DNA of 64,000 nucleotides from Staphylococcus croceilyticus (GCF_002902575.1 NZ_PPRD01000077.1:1-64000), one strand, 5' to 3'; shown: positions 9,291-18,552, counted from the first letter of the stretch. Notes: generated from the sequence alone by a model not told the origin. A program made the numbers and translations.

Positions 9291-10970
9291 CTAAAAAAGT
9301 GGTAAAAGTGATAAATTTTCAATCCTATTTTCATTTGCGACATTTATCACAAAATTAAATTTAGGCATAAAAAAAAACCCCCAATCTTTTTTCAAAGATT
9401 GAGGGATAAGACTTTCATCAATTTTATACCTTACAAGTTTTACTTGTTTATCTGTCGTAATTTCAATTGAATCAATTAACATTTTCATAAGTTGATTTTT
9501 AGCTTCGGGTGTAGCCTTTCTTAAGTACAGACTGAATCGTGTTATCATCAAAATGAGTCGTGCTTTTAACTTATCAAAATTGGGTATATCATCCTGTGAT
9601 TGATTTGCTTGTTTTGCTTCTTTAATTTGTCGGTCTAATACTTCTAACTGTTGATTCATTTCACTTTGTTTAGCTTTTAACATTTCGCTATCCATTTCAT
9701 CATCTAAGAACAATTCCAATAATCGTTCTTGTTGTGTTTTAACTTTTGCTTTTTGTTTTTCTAGACTATCAATATCATATTTTATTTCTGTTTGTTTACT
9801 ATGCTTTTGTTTCAGTTCTTCTATCACACTTGACGCAATCTGCTTAATAACATTAGGTTGTGAAAGAATACGATTCAAATGAACATTGATTACGCGTTCG
9901 ACGACTTCAGCATTAATCGCATTACTATGACAGGCAGAACTTCCTGAGCGGTTGAATAATGAACAAATGTAATAGCGTTTGATTGTCCGTTCTTTGGACT
10001 TTTTCGTTTTATAATACGTCCGTCGACATACCATATTATTTCCGCATTCTGGGCATTTAATAAGGCCACGTAAGTAGAAATCTCCACCAATAGGTCGACC
10101 CGGTTTAAAACTTTTAGAAGCTAGTTTCTCATGAACTTGATCAAATACATCTTCACTTATAATGGCTTCATGCTTACCTTTGACCAATATCACATCATTT
10201 TTATCACTTTTACCACTTCTTCGCTGAACAGCCCAATTTTGATGGTTATTGAATCTGACATAGCCTTTATAGACTGGATTATTCAAAATATATTTCACGC
10301 CAAACACTGAAAATGGTTTTTGATTAATGGTGCGATATCCTTTTTGATTTAGAATTGTCGTGATTGCTTTAAGTCCTTTATTGTGATTCAAATATAAATC
10401 AAAGATTTCCCGTACAATATGAGCTTCATTTTCATCAATAACTAAATCATTTTTCTGTGTCAATGGATTAAGTGATAATTTGTAGCCTAAAACACGACCT
10501 GTGATTGCCTCTCCGCTCCTTGCCTTAGCATTCATAGAAAGTTTCACATTGGAAATCAAAGTCTGGCGTTCTATAGATCCTATTAACCCAAACATTGTAA
10601 CGAGTACTTCTCCAGAAGCATTGGATGTGTCAATATTCTCAGAAATCGATTTATACCCTACGTCATGCTCTTTGAATTCATGAATAATATTAAACACGTC
10701 TCTCATTGAGCGAGAAATACGATTCAATTTCCAACTTAATACCATTTCGATTTTATTATCCTTAACATCCTGTAATAGACGTTTCATTGCCGGACGACCT
10801 TCAATATTTTTACCTGAAATGCCTGAGTCAGTATATGTCTCATAGTCATAACCTGGGAAATTTTTCACAACCTCTTTGATGAGTACTTGTTCTTGCTCAT
10901 GGATTGAGTACCCATGCTCCGATTGCTCTGACGTACTAACGCGTGAATAAAGTGCAATTTTACCCTTCAT
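9291..10970 (-). CDS. ccrC: Cassette chromosome recombinase CcrC (large serine recombinase)
   Basis: This 559-residue large serine recombinase has the length and sequence of CcrC1. The N-terminal resolvase domain starts ALYSRVSTSEQ, with catalytic Ser12. The recombinase domain follows, then a zinc ribbon (CPECGN near residue 309, second Cys pair after YYICS), and a coiled coil near 400-460. CcrC alone excises and inserts SCC elements at the rlmH attachment site. No stop or frameshift interrupts it, so it is the only clearly intact, self-sufficient ccr system here. The start is set by AAAGGAG. It lies downstream of cch2-MP-CcPol, separated by 155 bp that contain a perfect inverted repeat, and heads the accessory genes. 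Confidence 0.96.
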   Translation of the reverse strand: MKGKIALYSRVSTSEQSEHGYSIHEQEQVLIKEVVKNFPGYDYETYTDSGISGKNIEGRPAMKRLLQDVKDNKIEMVLSWKLNRISRSMRDVFNIIHEFKEHDVGYKSISENIDTSNASGEVLVTMFGLIGSIERQTLISNVKLSMNAKARSGEAITGRVLGYKLSLNPLTQKNDLVIDENEAHIVREIFDLYLNHNKGLKAITTILNQKGYRTINQKPFSVFGVKYILNNPVYKGYVRFNNHQNWAVQRRSGKSDKNDVILVKGKHEAIISEDVFDQVHEKLASKSFKPGRPIGGDFYLRGLIKCPECGNNMVCRRTYYKTKKSKERTIKRYYICSLFNRSGSSACHSNAINAEVVERVINVHLNRILSQPNVIKQIASSVIEELKQKHSKQTEIKYDIDSLEKQKAKVKTQQERLLELFLDDEMDSEMLKAKQSEMNQQLEVLDRQIKEAKQANQSQDDIPNFDKLKARLILMITRFSLYLRKATPEAKNQLMKMLIDSIEITTDKQVKLVRYKIDESLIPQSLKKDWGFFFMPKFNFVINVANENRIENLSLLPLF

Positions 10971-11089
10971 ATCATACCGCTCCTTTTATTAGATTATTGC
11001 TACAGACTATCGGTCTTGTAACAACATATAGATAATATATATTTATAATTTCGTTTCATTTTTATCACTTTTACCACTTAATCATATGA

Positions 11090-11115
11090 GTACTACAGGC
11101 AAGTGCCTGTAGTAC
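11090..11115. promoter_or_regulatory. Perfect 12-bp inverted repeat with 2-bp centre upstream of ccrC
   Basis: GTACTACAGGCA and its exact complement TGCCTGTAGTAC are separated by AG. The repeat lies between the cch2 operon and ccrC, about 120 nt before the ccrC start. The very short spacer favours a protein-binding site over an RNA hairpin, although a terminator role for the upstream operon is possible; no T-run follows on either strand. Confidence 0.6.
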
Positions 11116-11125
11116 GTAATTAGCC

Positions 11126-11203
11126 TTAATTACCTTTATTGATACGTTCTTCTATGATAGGTACAAGCACTTCTACAAATGCTTCAATTTGTTCATTATT
11201 CAT
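11126..11203 (-). CDS. Possible 25-residue ORF overlapping the end of cch2
   Basis: An ATG inside the last codons of cch2 opens a 25-codon frame (MNNEQIEAFVEVLVPIIEER, ending NKGN). The overlap and the preceding GGGAGGAC make translational coupling plausible. The acidic helix resembles in style the 29-residue protein downstream of ccrC, but the sequences are different. No second copy in the window supports it, so it is tentative. Confidence 0.45.
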   Translation of the reverse strand: MNNEQIEAFVEVLVPIIEERINKGN

Positions 11204-12815
11204 CGTCAAAGTCCTCCCAACCTAAGTTCAAATCATCTTCGTATAAGAATTCATCATCTGTTACATTCTCATTTTTATCGAATGAAATCATGTCATCTTT
11301 TTTATCAGTTTCTTTCCATCCTAAATCGACCCAATACTTATAACCATTATTTAGTCTACTTTGTACATTAAAGTTAGCTTGAACCAAATCATTAATAACT
11401 TGAGAGCTTACTTTAATTTCATCTCTAATAACCTCATTTAGCCTAGACACTTTGATACGTGACCCTGGTTTAATTGCTATAAGTTTTCGGAGTAAATTAA
11501 TACATGCTTTCTGATTTGGAATACTTACGGACCTGCTAGAAACAAATTCATATCCAAAATTTAACCAATCATGAGAAATTTCAGTAACACGATCATTTTG
11601 GAGGTACTCGATATCATTTTTTACAATTTGCTTATACACATACATCAAGTAAAGAAAGATTTCTTTCTTTTCATCCTGTAACTTTTCAATTAAGTCGGGA
11701 TCAGCTTTTTCAACATAATATTCACATGGAATAACAGCAATTCTACGCTCTAATGCTTTTGCGTGCTCAGATGGAAAGTTTAGTACAGCATTAGTATTAA
11801 AAATCAGTTTTAAATCTAATGTGACTTCTACTTGTGTCTGTCCCTTTCTATCAACATGGATAGGTTCAACTGAAAGTAACTTCTTAAAGTCATTTACTAC
11901 CTTCTCATTGATTCTTGCCTCACCAATTTCATCACTTGCCATTAATCGTTTCCCAATTAAGCTTTCTTTATCAAAACGTCCACCAAGTTCGTTTAGCGTT
12001 TTTGATATAACGTCATTTTGATGAAAGAATGATTTCAACAACTTTATATATACTGATTTTCCATTATTAGCAGCGCCATGCAGAATCAAACCTCTTCGTA
12101 GTTTGGTATTAGCAGTAAGCAGTATTGCTGTATGCTGTATCAGAAAGTGCTTTAAATCGGTATCAAAGTTAGCAAGCTCTAGCATGTATTTACTGAAGTG
12201 GTCAGGTATATTTTCATTTATAACGTCACCTTTATCTATTTCTATATTCAAGCGTGTTTTAGGGAATATATCTATACAATTTTTAACAACTTCAAATGTA
12301 TTTAGATTAAACATGTTAGGACCGCAACCAATATACTGCTTATCCTCAACAAGCTCTTCTACATCTGTTGATTTTTGTAGACCATCAACCACATTTCTTA
12401 GTGTACTTTGTGAAGGTTTGTAGTCGATAAATAGTACTTGTATCATTTTACTTACCAATCCTTGTAATTCATCTTTATTTATCTTTTGCCAACCGTTAGC
12501 TTTGAAAACAAATAATTCTGAATTAAAACGTTTAATATGAAAAACCTCTATCATCATTTCCATTAGTACTGTATCATTGGGTTTCTTCTGAATACCAAAA
12601 TAGCTATAGATATTAGGTCGGTAATCCTTATCTTTAGGGATATTAATTTGTAACTTATCAATAAGTTTGCTATATATTGCTTCACCTTGTGCCGTTTCTT
12701 CTATCTCATTGCCATTACCAATACTAAGGGTTAGGATAGCAATCAGACCTTGACGGTCGATTGCCTCCTTAGCTTCACTTAATAGCTTAGATAACATTTG
12801 TAATATATGGTTCAT
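11196..12815 (-). CDS. cch2: Cch2, SCC replicative helicase (P4-type AAA+/D5-like)
   Basis: The 539-residue protein is the cassette chromosome helicase of ccrC elements. Walker A is GAANNGKS near residue 245, and MASDEIGEARI nearby carries the Walker B acidic pair. The N-terminal half resembles D5/primase-associated domains and the C-terminus is a winged helix. In published work on SCCmec V (Bebel and colleagues, eLife 2020) the Cch2 family works with MP and CcPol as an element-encoded helicase-primase set, implying that SCC DNA replicates after excision. Its start overlaps the MP stop by 1 nt, and ACTGGAGG precedes it. All motifs are intact. Confidence 0.88.
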   Translation of the reverse strand: MNHILQMLSKLLSEAKEAIDRQGLIAILTLSIGNGNEIEETAQGEAIYSKLIDKLQINIPKDKDYRPNIYSYFGIQKKPNDTVLMEMMIEVFHIKRFNSELFVFKANGWQKINKDELQGLVSKMIQVLFIDYKPSQSTLRNVVDGLQKSTDVEELVEDKQYIGCGPNMFNLNTFEVVKNCIDIFPKTRLNIEIDKGDVINENIPDHFSKYMLELANFDTDLKHFLIQHTAILLTANTKLRRGLILHGAANNGKSVYIKLLKSFFHQNDVISKTLNELGGRFDKESLIGKRLMASDEIGEARINEKVVNDFKKLLSVEPIHVDRKGQTQVEVTLDLKLIFNTNAVLNFPSEHAKALERRIAVIPCEYYVEKADPDLIEKLQDEKKEIFLYLMYVYKQIVKNDIEYLQNDRVTEISHDWLNFGYEFVSSRSVSIPNQKACINLLRKLIAIKPGSRIKVSRLNEVIRDEIKVSSQVINDLVQANFNVQSRLNNGYKYWVDLGWKETDKKDDMISFDKNENVTDDEFLYEDDLNLGWEDFDDE

Positions 12816-13183
12816 TATAATATGCCTCCAGTTTCATTTAATGGCGCTACATCGTTTACATAATAATTACCATTATATTGACCAATATGGATTAAATGCT
12901 TACGGTCAATGTAAGGTTCATACGTTTTATGACACACGCTATAGTTGCTATGACGTTTAAGCCAATCTTTGATCGATACCTGATTAGCTCTTGCTTGTGT
13001 TGAAATATTACGATTCGCATATACAATCTGATTGTTCACTTCAATTTCATACGTGAATTGGTGCTTTACTTCACCTGAGAAATCTTTTTGAATCACAGAA
13101 TGTAACGTAGCTACATATATATTATTTTCTTTAAGTGGTGTAATACTTGGAATGTGTAAGCTTTGTCCTCTATCATTATTCAT
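12815..13183 (-). CDS. MP, middle protein of the SCC replication operon
   Basis: This 122-residue protein lies between ccpol and cch2. It has two beta-rich stretches (YVATLHSVIQKDFSGEVKHQ, and KTYEPYIDRKHLIHIGQYNG near residue 85), which fit an OB-like fold. The published SCCmec V operon has a small protein at this place that partners CcPol and binds single-stranded DNA. It overlaps ccpol by 8 nt and cch2 by 1 nt, so the three are one transcript. The assignment rests on position and size more than on a motif. Confidence 0.78.
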   Translation of the reverse strand: MNNDRGQSLHIPSITPLKENNIYVATLHSVIQKDFSGEVKHQFTYEIEVNNQIVYANRNISTQARANQVSIKDWLKRHSNYSVCHKTYEPYIDRKHLIHIGQYNGNYYVNDVAPLNETGGIL

Positions 13184-14276
13184 GGTCTACACCTCCTACA
13201 GCTTCCACTGTCACATGTGCAAATTCACCATTGAACAACTGGTTAGCTGTACTTTTCATTAGCTGAGCAACATCACGTGCAGTTACTTCATCATCACATT
13301 CAATCATAATCGCATCGTGTATCGGCACTATAATCTTGAACGTTTTTTGATCGCACTGTGCTTTGTACACTTTTAGCAGAATGTGCTTGAAAATATAACT
13401 CGCTACAGTTTGTACGTAGATTGCCATAATACTGCTACCTTGAAATGCGCTCATATCATGTTCAATGCCGTAAGGCATAGGCATGGTTTTATGCTCTTCG
13501 ATTTGTTTCTTAAGTTCGATGACTTTTGTAAATTGGCTGACCGCATCCAACCATTGCACTTCACTTACATAATGTTTCAACTTGAATTTAGGACTATTGA
13601 AGTTGCCACCAAATAGAAACGAACCAATAAATGCACGTTTAACAAATACTCGTAGCTCATATGATAAGCCTAATTCACTTAGCAATGCGTCATACAATCC
13701 GTCTTTCTGATTTAAAAAGTCAATCAGTTTTGAATCTTGAGTCATGTACGCAACAACCGAAGGTTCAAATGATTTAAAATCGACAGTATATACCTTCTTA
13801 TATTTTGAAGGTAAAATCGTGCATTGGACTGCTTTAGGTAAGCCCTGAATATTAAAATTTTTAGTTGTGATTCGATGTGTTCGTGTACCAATCAACGATA
13901 ATTGTGTATATAATCGATTCGTACCATTTAATGACTGATCTAATCTATCAAATAACTGTTCGATTTTATCAGAATGTTCATTGTTCTTAGCCTTTTCAAG
14001 CATTATCGCTTTGATATCGGGTAATTTATCAATATTAAGTGTAATAGGTTCTGCTTCAATTTCTTCCTTTAATGCTTCCAATTCATGATGGACTTCCACA
14101 TATTGATCTAATTTAGCTTGTTCATCAGCTAAAAGTGCATTATATTGTTGGTCAAGCTGCTGACTGAATTGTTGCTGCAATTGTTGAACATCAGTTTGGT
14201 TAGATGATTTGTTCATTAACCATTGTTGTGTTTTGTCACTTTGAGTCAATGACATCAGTTTGTCTCTTGTCTCCAT
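13176..14276 (-). CDS. CcPol, SCC-encoded family A DNA polymerase/primase
   Basis: The 366-residue protein is a short family A polymerase with no exonuclease domain. Motif A is YTVDFKSFEPSVVAYM (about residues 163-178), a motif B-like helix is RVFVKRAFIGSFLFGG, and motif C is VPIHDAIMIECDD. A glutamine-rich coiled N-terminus (about 1-75) precedes it. The family member in SCCmec V was shown to make primers and extend DNA together with MP. The start follows AAAGGAG. It is the first gene of the ccpol-MP-cch2 operon. It appears full length with intact catalytic aspartates. Confidence 0.87.
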   Translation of the reverse strand: METRDKLMSLTQSDKTQQWLMNKSSNQTDVQQLQQQFSQQLDQQYNALLADEQAKLDQYVEVHHELEALKEEIEAEPITLNIDKLPDIKAIMLEKAKNNEHSDKIEQLFDRLDQSLNGTNRLYTQLSLIGTRTHRITTKNFNIQGLPKAVQCTILPSKYKKVYTVDFKSFEPSVVAYMTQDSKLIDFLNQKDGLYDALLSELGLSYELRVFVKRAFIGSFLFGGNFNSPKFKLKHYVSEVQWLDAVSQFTKVIELKKQIEEHKTMPMPYGIEHDMSAFQGSSIMAIYVQTVASYIFKHILLKVYKAQCDQKTFKIIVPIHDAIMIECDDEVTARDVAQLMKSTANQLFNGEFAHVTVEAVGGVDHE

Positions 14277-14414
14277 ATAAATCTGCTCCTTTATGGCAGA
14301 AAGTTGCGCGCTAACTTTTGCTTTAATTTTTTATTTGTCTTGGCCTCGACAATGTATAATTTAGCAATATTATACTAAGGTGTAATTGAGTTATTAAAAA
14401 ATCACCAAAAAAAT

Positions 14415-14454
14415 AAACCCAACAAACGTTGATATAACAAGGTTTGTTGGGTTT
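14415..14454. terminator. Bidirectional terminator between the 492-aa gene and ccpol
   Basis: A perfect 13-bp inverted repeat (AAACCCAACAAAC and its complement) is followed by T-runs on both strands. It should end the upstream minus-strand gene and isolate the replication operon. Confidence 0.85.
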
Positions 14455-14501
14455 GTTTTTTTATTTAAATTTATTCTTATGTTTAACTCTAAAAAACAAT
14501 C

Positions 14502-15980
14502 TTAATCTGTTTTAGAACCAAATCTACGATTTTTAATTGCTTTTTTAAAGTCTTCTACGAAAGGTCCTACCATGAAATTATCAAAGCTGTAGCCAGACTC
14601 TTCTACCTTTGACAGTGTATTCAATGCCTGGTTTACAAAGTAGCTTCCTTGTTCTGTTATTTCGTTTCTCACTACCATTTGGGCATTTGAATAGTTTAAC
14701 TTCACTTTATCGTTACTTATATATCTGTCAATTTTAATAATTGCATTATGTACATCTTCAATAGCATATCTTACGTAATCACTATTTATCTTATTAAAAT
14801 ATTTCGGATTAATGCTATATTTCATTAATTCACTTTCTAACCTCTCTAAGTCAAACTTAGCTTGTAAAAAGAAATCTAAATAGCTCGGCTGTTTATTTGC
14901 ACTCTCTATATTAGCCTCGATAATTTTTATTTTTTTAATAATATTACTTTGGTTCATTGTATGTAACCTATTTTTTTTGTAATATAAAATCCCAAAATTT
15001 TGAGAGCTACGTCTTAATGTACTATTGTTCCAAAATTGTTGATTCTTATAAAATTCTGCTACGTCCCACTTTCTATTATTTTTAACCAATTCATGATCAA
15101 TCAACTTAGATATACTTTTAATAGATTCTTTATGAATATTTTTTCTCAATTTGTTTTTCTTATCTAAACTTTCGATAAAATTACTATCAGCTCTTTGTGA
15201 ACGTTTTAGCATATCTGCAATTAACCAATCAAGCTCCATATACTCTGTTTCATCATAGTCCCATACATCTTTAATTAAGCTATCTAATGGCATTTCATTT
15301 TTCTCGTATAATAGGTGGTTTAATTCGTAATCCTTTTTGGGATACTTACCTTCTTTTATTGCATTTGTGTATTCTTCTAATTCATTATTTTCTTTTATTT
15401 GGGTGTTTCTACGTTCTTTTGCCATAAATTGAAAAATCGTTTCATCTATAGATTTTAATACTTCATTTTGTAGCTCAATTCTTTTATGTATGGGCAAAGG
15501 TGTCATATATTGGTATAATTCTTGTTCCTTTTTATTAATTGATTCACCAATACTTAACCATGCTTTAGTATTTTGATATACGTCTTTCGTATGTATGTCT
15601 GCAATTAATCTTTTGTATTTAATTTCATTGATAGATTTCATTAACTGATAAGTATATTCCATGTAACTAGATGCTTTTATATTTTCAATCATCTCTTTTT
15701 TAGATTTTCCGTTTTGTTTAAAAGCTTTGGAATTTATATCCACTGGGTAATAGTCAATACTTTTTAGTAGCACCTTTATTAATTCTTTTGCGACGCCATT
15801 AAATGTGTATTGATTATTTTTATCTTGGCCTTTGTAATTGTGAAAAATTTTCATATCAATTTTAAAAAGCTTAGTAATGGTTTCCATTCTTTTTTTAAAC
15901 TTATGTGGAGTGAGCTCTAATTCTATGCGAATATCTTCCTTTGAATATAATTTTTTTACTATCTCATTCGATGACATCAT
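14502..15980 (-). CDS. Unknown SCC protein (492 aa), helical
   Basis: I do not recognise this protein. It is rich in Lys, Glu, Ile and Asn and is predicted mostly helical, with no signal peptide or membrane segment. The N-terminus (IRIELELTPHKFKKRMETIT) looks like a DNA-binding helical unit, which is only an impression. The start follows GGAGG. It ends at a strong terminator and lies upstream of the replication genes, near the att-bounded end of element B. The position suggests a cargo or element-maintenance gene. No broken frame is seen. Confidence 0.7.
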   Translation of the reverse strand: MMSSNEIVKKLYSKEDIRIELELTPHKFKKRMETITKLFKIDMKIFHNYKGQDKNNQYTFNGVAKELIKVLLKSIDYYPVDINSKAFKQNGKSKKEMIENIKASSYMEYTYQLMKSINEIKYKRLIADIHTKDVYQNTKAWLSIGESINKKEQELYQYMTPLPIHKRIELQNEVLKSIDETIFQFMAKERRNTQIKENNELEEYTNAIKEGKYPKKDYELNHLLYEKNEMPLDSLIKDVWDYDETEYMELDWLIADMLKRSQRADSNFIESLDKKNKLRKNIHKESIKSISKLIDHELVKNNRKWDVAEFYKNQQFWNNSTLRRSSQNFGILYYKKNRLHTMNQSNIIKKIKIIEANIESANKQPSYLDFFLQAKFDLERLESELMKYSINPKYFNKINSDYVRYAIEDVHNAIIKIDRYISNDKVKLNYSNAQMVVRNEITEQGSYFVNQALNTLSKVEESGYSFDNFMVGPFVEDFKKAIKNRRFGSKTD

Positions 15981-15984
15981 ACTC

Positions 15985-16236
15985 TGCCTCCTAGTTTATG
16001 TCTAATTCTTTTTTGTTTTTCACTTATACATTCAGATATGAAATCTTCAAAATCTAATTCAGGTTATTTTGGATTTCTAACATTTTCTTCGTGTCCAATA
16101 ACACTTACCAACTTTCCTAGACTACTTCTTTTCTCACTCTCATAATACTTATTATTCACGCCACATTCAGTAAAATAATTTATAATATTTTGAATATCCT
16201 TAATACTAGCTTCAATATTTAATATCTTCTTACATC
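15985..16236 (-). pseudogene. Degenerate small ORF between two unknown SCC genes
   Basis: On the minus strand one frame stays open from near 16236 to 15985 except for one TAA near 16070. It has coding-like composition (VSVIGHEENVRNPK, stop, then PELDFEDFISECISEK). No convincing start remains. It lies exactly between the 209-aa and 492-aa genes and ends 4 nt before the latter, as expected of a former operon member broken by a nonsense change. It could also be chance in AT-rich DNA. Confidence 0.4.
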
Positions 16237-16242
16237 CACTTA

Positions 16243-16872
16243 TTATTCAAAATTATTTTGTATCTCGTGTTTTTTAATTACATCAGTGAGTAATGAAAAA
16301 TCAAATTTTCTAATTTCCTGATTTCCATTAATTTCAGATATTTTCTCAACTAATTTCTTATCAAACAAATTACCGATAATAGTATTTACTGCTTTAATTT
16401 TACGATCATATGGTTTACTATAATAATATTTATCGGTTTCGTGTTTTATTGTTGAAAGTGGTTCTTTAATATTACCCTCATAACAAAATATGATTAAATT
16501 TATAGCATTTGAAAGCTGTAAAGCTACTTCATTATACTGTTTTCTTTGCCTATTAATATCTAAATTACCTTTATTCGCTACTTCCTGCAATTGATTACCT
16601 TCATTAATTACTTTAAACGGGTTAAACAAAGGTAATTTGTCTTGATTTGATAATTTTAGTAAGTCTTCAGCAATATGATAACCACAATTAAACGTACCTA
16701 AAACTTTTTTAGAATTACCTTTTAAGCTGTATGAAAAACAGTAATAGCTATCTGTCAGTATGCCACCTTCACCGTCTTTCTTTTGATCTTCTAATAATTT
16801 TAAATGTGATATAGGTGTCACATCATATTTCTCAAGAAATTTAAGCCTATTTTCATGACCTCTTAAATTCAT
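16243..16872 (-). CDS. Unknown SCC protein (209 aa)
   Basis: The 209-residue protein starts MNLRGHENRLKFLEKYDVTP after an AAAGGGG site. No known motif is visible; the protein is soluble, of mixed alpha/beta character and has four cysteines. It is the first gene inside element B next to the internal attachment site at 16959. It reads away from that site and probably forms a unit with the degenerate frame and the 492-aa gene. I cannot assign a function. Confidence 0.7.
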   Translation of the reverse strand: MNLRGHENRLKFLEKYDVTPISHLKLLEDQKKDGEGGILTDSYYCFSYSLKGNSKKVLGTFNCGYHIAEDLLKLSNQDKLPLFNPFKVINEGNQLQEVANKGNLDINRQRKQYNEVALQLSNAINLIIFCYEGNIKEPLSTIKHETDKYYYSKPYDRKIKAVNTIIGNLFDKKLVEKISEINGNQEIRKFDFSLLTDVIKKHEIQNNFE

Positions 16873-16958
16873 ACTTAAAGACCCCTTTGTTTAAATTTGA
16901 TACATTATTATTAATTACTCTGATTTACACTCTTCATCTACTTACCAATTTTTTAGTT

Positions 16959-16976
16959 TTATTTGTGATAAGCTTC
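16959..16976 (-). other. Internal SCC attachment site separating two tandem SCC elements
   Basis: Read on the minus strand the 18 bases are GAAGCTTATCACAAATAA, the known SCC att core. They match the rlmH 3' end site (34592-34609) at 16 of 18 positions. The flank beyond it (AACTAAAAAATT) is shared with the rlmH site too. The other flank carries GCGTATCGGTTAATGATGCG, which resembles SCC terminal inverted repeats. It marks the end of element A and the start of element B. Confidence 0.9.
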
Positions 16977-17005
16977 TGCGTATCGGTTAATGATGCGGTT
17001 TATTT

Positions 17006-18298
17006 TTAGTTTTTTATACCCAAATGATTTTTTAACAGATGACTCTCATAATCTCTTCTAAACACTCCACGTTCTTGAAGAATTGGTATCACTAAATGAA
17101 TAAATTTTTCAAATGATTCTGGATACGTCGGGGCCATCAACATAAAACCATCGCACGCTTCTTTTTTAAACCATTCGATCATTTCATCCGCCACTTGTTC
17201 GGGAGTTCCTACTATTGTCTTGTGCCCTACCCAAGTACCAAAACGATCTAATAAATCTCTTAATGTAAGATGCTCAGTCTTAATGGCACGTTGTATGGCT
17301 TCATATACTGATTTTACGACCTTTTTCGATAATGTTTCATAATCTGGTAAGGACGGTATAACTTCATCTAGTTTCCATTCACTTATATCTAGACCAATAG
17401 CTTTAGATAATTGTTTCTTGCGTTTTTCAAGTGGAATCATATCATCTAATTGTTGCTTAAGTTTATAAGCATCCTCTTCATTCTCATCAACATAAACAGT
17501 GAGACCTGGTAATACAAGAGGGGGTTGACGATTTGCTTCCATGGCACGTTGATGAATGTCTTGTCTGAACTGTTGGCCATCTTGTAAATTCCATGCAATT
17601 GAAAAAATAGCATCCACGTGTCGTACTGCTAAATCACGACCTGGAATGGAAGTTCCTGCTTGAAATAAACGTGGTCGACCATATTTGGGTGTTGGAATGT
17701 TAATAGCTCCGGCAACTTGAAAATACTTTCCTTGATAATGAAGTGGATGAATATACTGATGATTTAAGCCAATTCCTGAGTTTTTGTGATTAACGATAGC
17801 CTCTACAGTAAATGATTCCCATAATTTTTTCATTACATTAATAAACTCATCTGCTCGTTCATAACGTTTTTCAAGATGTGGTAAAGCTTGCATCGAGTAG
17901 TTTTGTGCTTCTAAATCAAATTGAGATGTTACAATATTTGCCCCAATACGCCCATGAGATATTTGATGTAAACTTGAAAGCATACGTGCTGCAAGATAAG
18001 GTTCATAAAAAGAAGAAGACATGGTACCTATCAAACCAATTGAATGTGTTTCACGTGAAATGGCAGCAAGCGCCGTTAGTGGTTCAAAATAATAAGAAAT
18101 ATGTCCTGTTTCTTCTCCAGAAATATATTGACCATCACCTAAGAAGAATGCATCCAGTTTACCTTTTTCGGCTAATTTCGCTAACTTAATTTGAAAATCA
18201 ATATCTCCAACTTCTTCAACATATGAATGTGGTAGTCTCCAAGAGGCAGGATGTAGACCTGTACTATAAGCTAAAACAGATAAATGCATGTGTTTCAT
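17006..18298 (-). CDS. LLM-class flavin-dependent monooxygenase (NtaA/SnaA/DszA family)
   Basis: The protein of about 430 residues has the luciferase-like TIM barrel of the NtaA/SnaA/DszA branch. Visible marks are HPASWRLPHS near the start, FEPLTALAAISRET, AARMLSSLHQISHGRIGANI and TYPESFEKFI near the end. Such enzymes use reduced FMN and O2 to oxidise sulfonated, chelating or other small organic substrates; the substrate here is unknown. I set the start at 18298, 9 nt after AAAGGA. It is a single-gene unit at the far end of element A, transcribed away from ccrAB, and is a cargo gene. No flavin reductase partner is adjacent. Confidence 0.85.
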   Translation of the reverse strand: MKHMHLSVLAYSTGLHPASWRLPHSYVEEVGDIDFQIKLAKLAEKGKLDAFFLGDGQYISGEETGHISYYFEPLTALAAISRETHSIGLIGTMSSSFYEPYLAARMLSSLHQISHGRIGANIVTSQFDLEAQNYSMQALPHLEKRYERADEFINVMKKLWESFTVEAIVNHKNSGIGLNHQYIHPLHYQGKYFQVAGAINIPTPKYGRPRLFQAGTSIPGRDLAVRHVDAIFSIAWNLQDGQQFRQDIHQRAMEANRQPPLVLPGLTVYVDENEEDAYKLKQQLDDMIPLEKRKKQLSKAIGLDISEWKLDEVIPSLPDYETLSKKVVKSVYEAIQRAIKTEHLTLRDLLDRFGTWVGHKTIVGTPEQVADEMIEWFKKEACDGFMLMAPTYPESFEKFIHLVIPILQERGVFRRDYESHLLKNHLGIKN

Positions 18299-18472
18299 TA
18301 TTATTAATCCTTTCACTATAAAATAAAAATAACGTTTTAATTTATATTTATCATAAATAACTTAATGAAATTTTACAATATTTATTAAATAATTCATATT
18401 TGAAATATAAACTTATTACATCACTAACTAATTACTTTATTGAAAAATAAAATCATGATTATTAATCATTGC

Positions 18473-18501
18473 GGTCCAACGTGTTAGAAGCACGTTGGAC
18501 C
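18473..18501 (+). promoter_or_regulatory. Hairpin in the ccrA leader region
   Basis: GGTCCAACGTG pairs perfectly with CACGTTGGACC across a 7-nt loop and is followed by TTTATTTG. It ends about 50 nt before the ccrA start. It could be a terminator or attenuator limiting ccrAB expression, or the end of an earlier unit now lost. Confidence 0.6.
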
Positions 18502-18552
18502 TTTATTTGAATTTACTCACAAATATATATTATCTTTTTGGAGGTGTATAAC

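Noticed and set aside
17878..18189. 103-codon plus-strand frame inside the monooxygenase gene
   Set aside because: It is antisense to conserved LLM-family residues and has no ribosome binding site.
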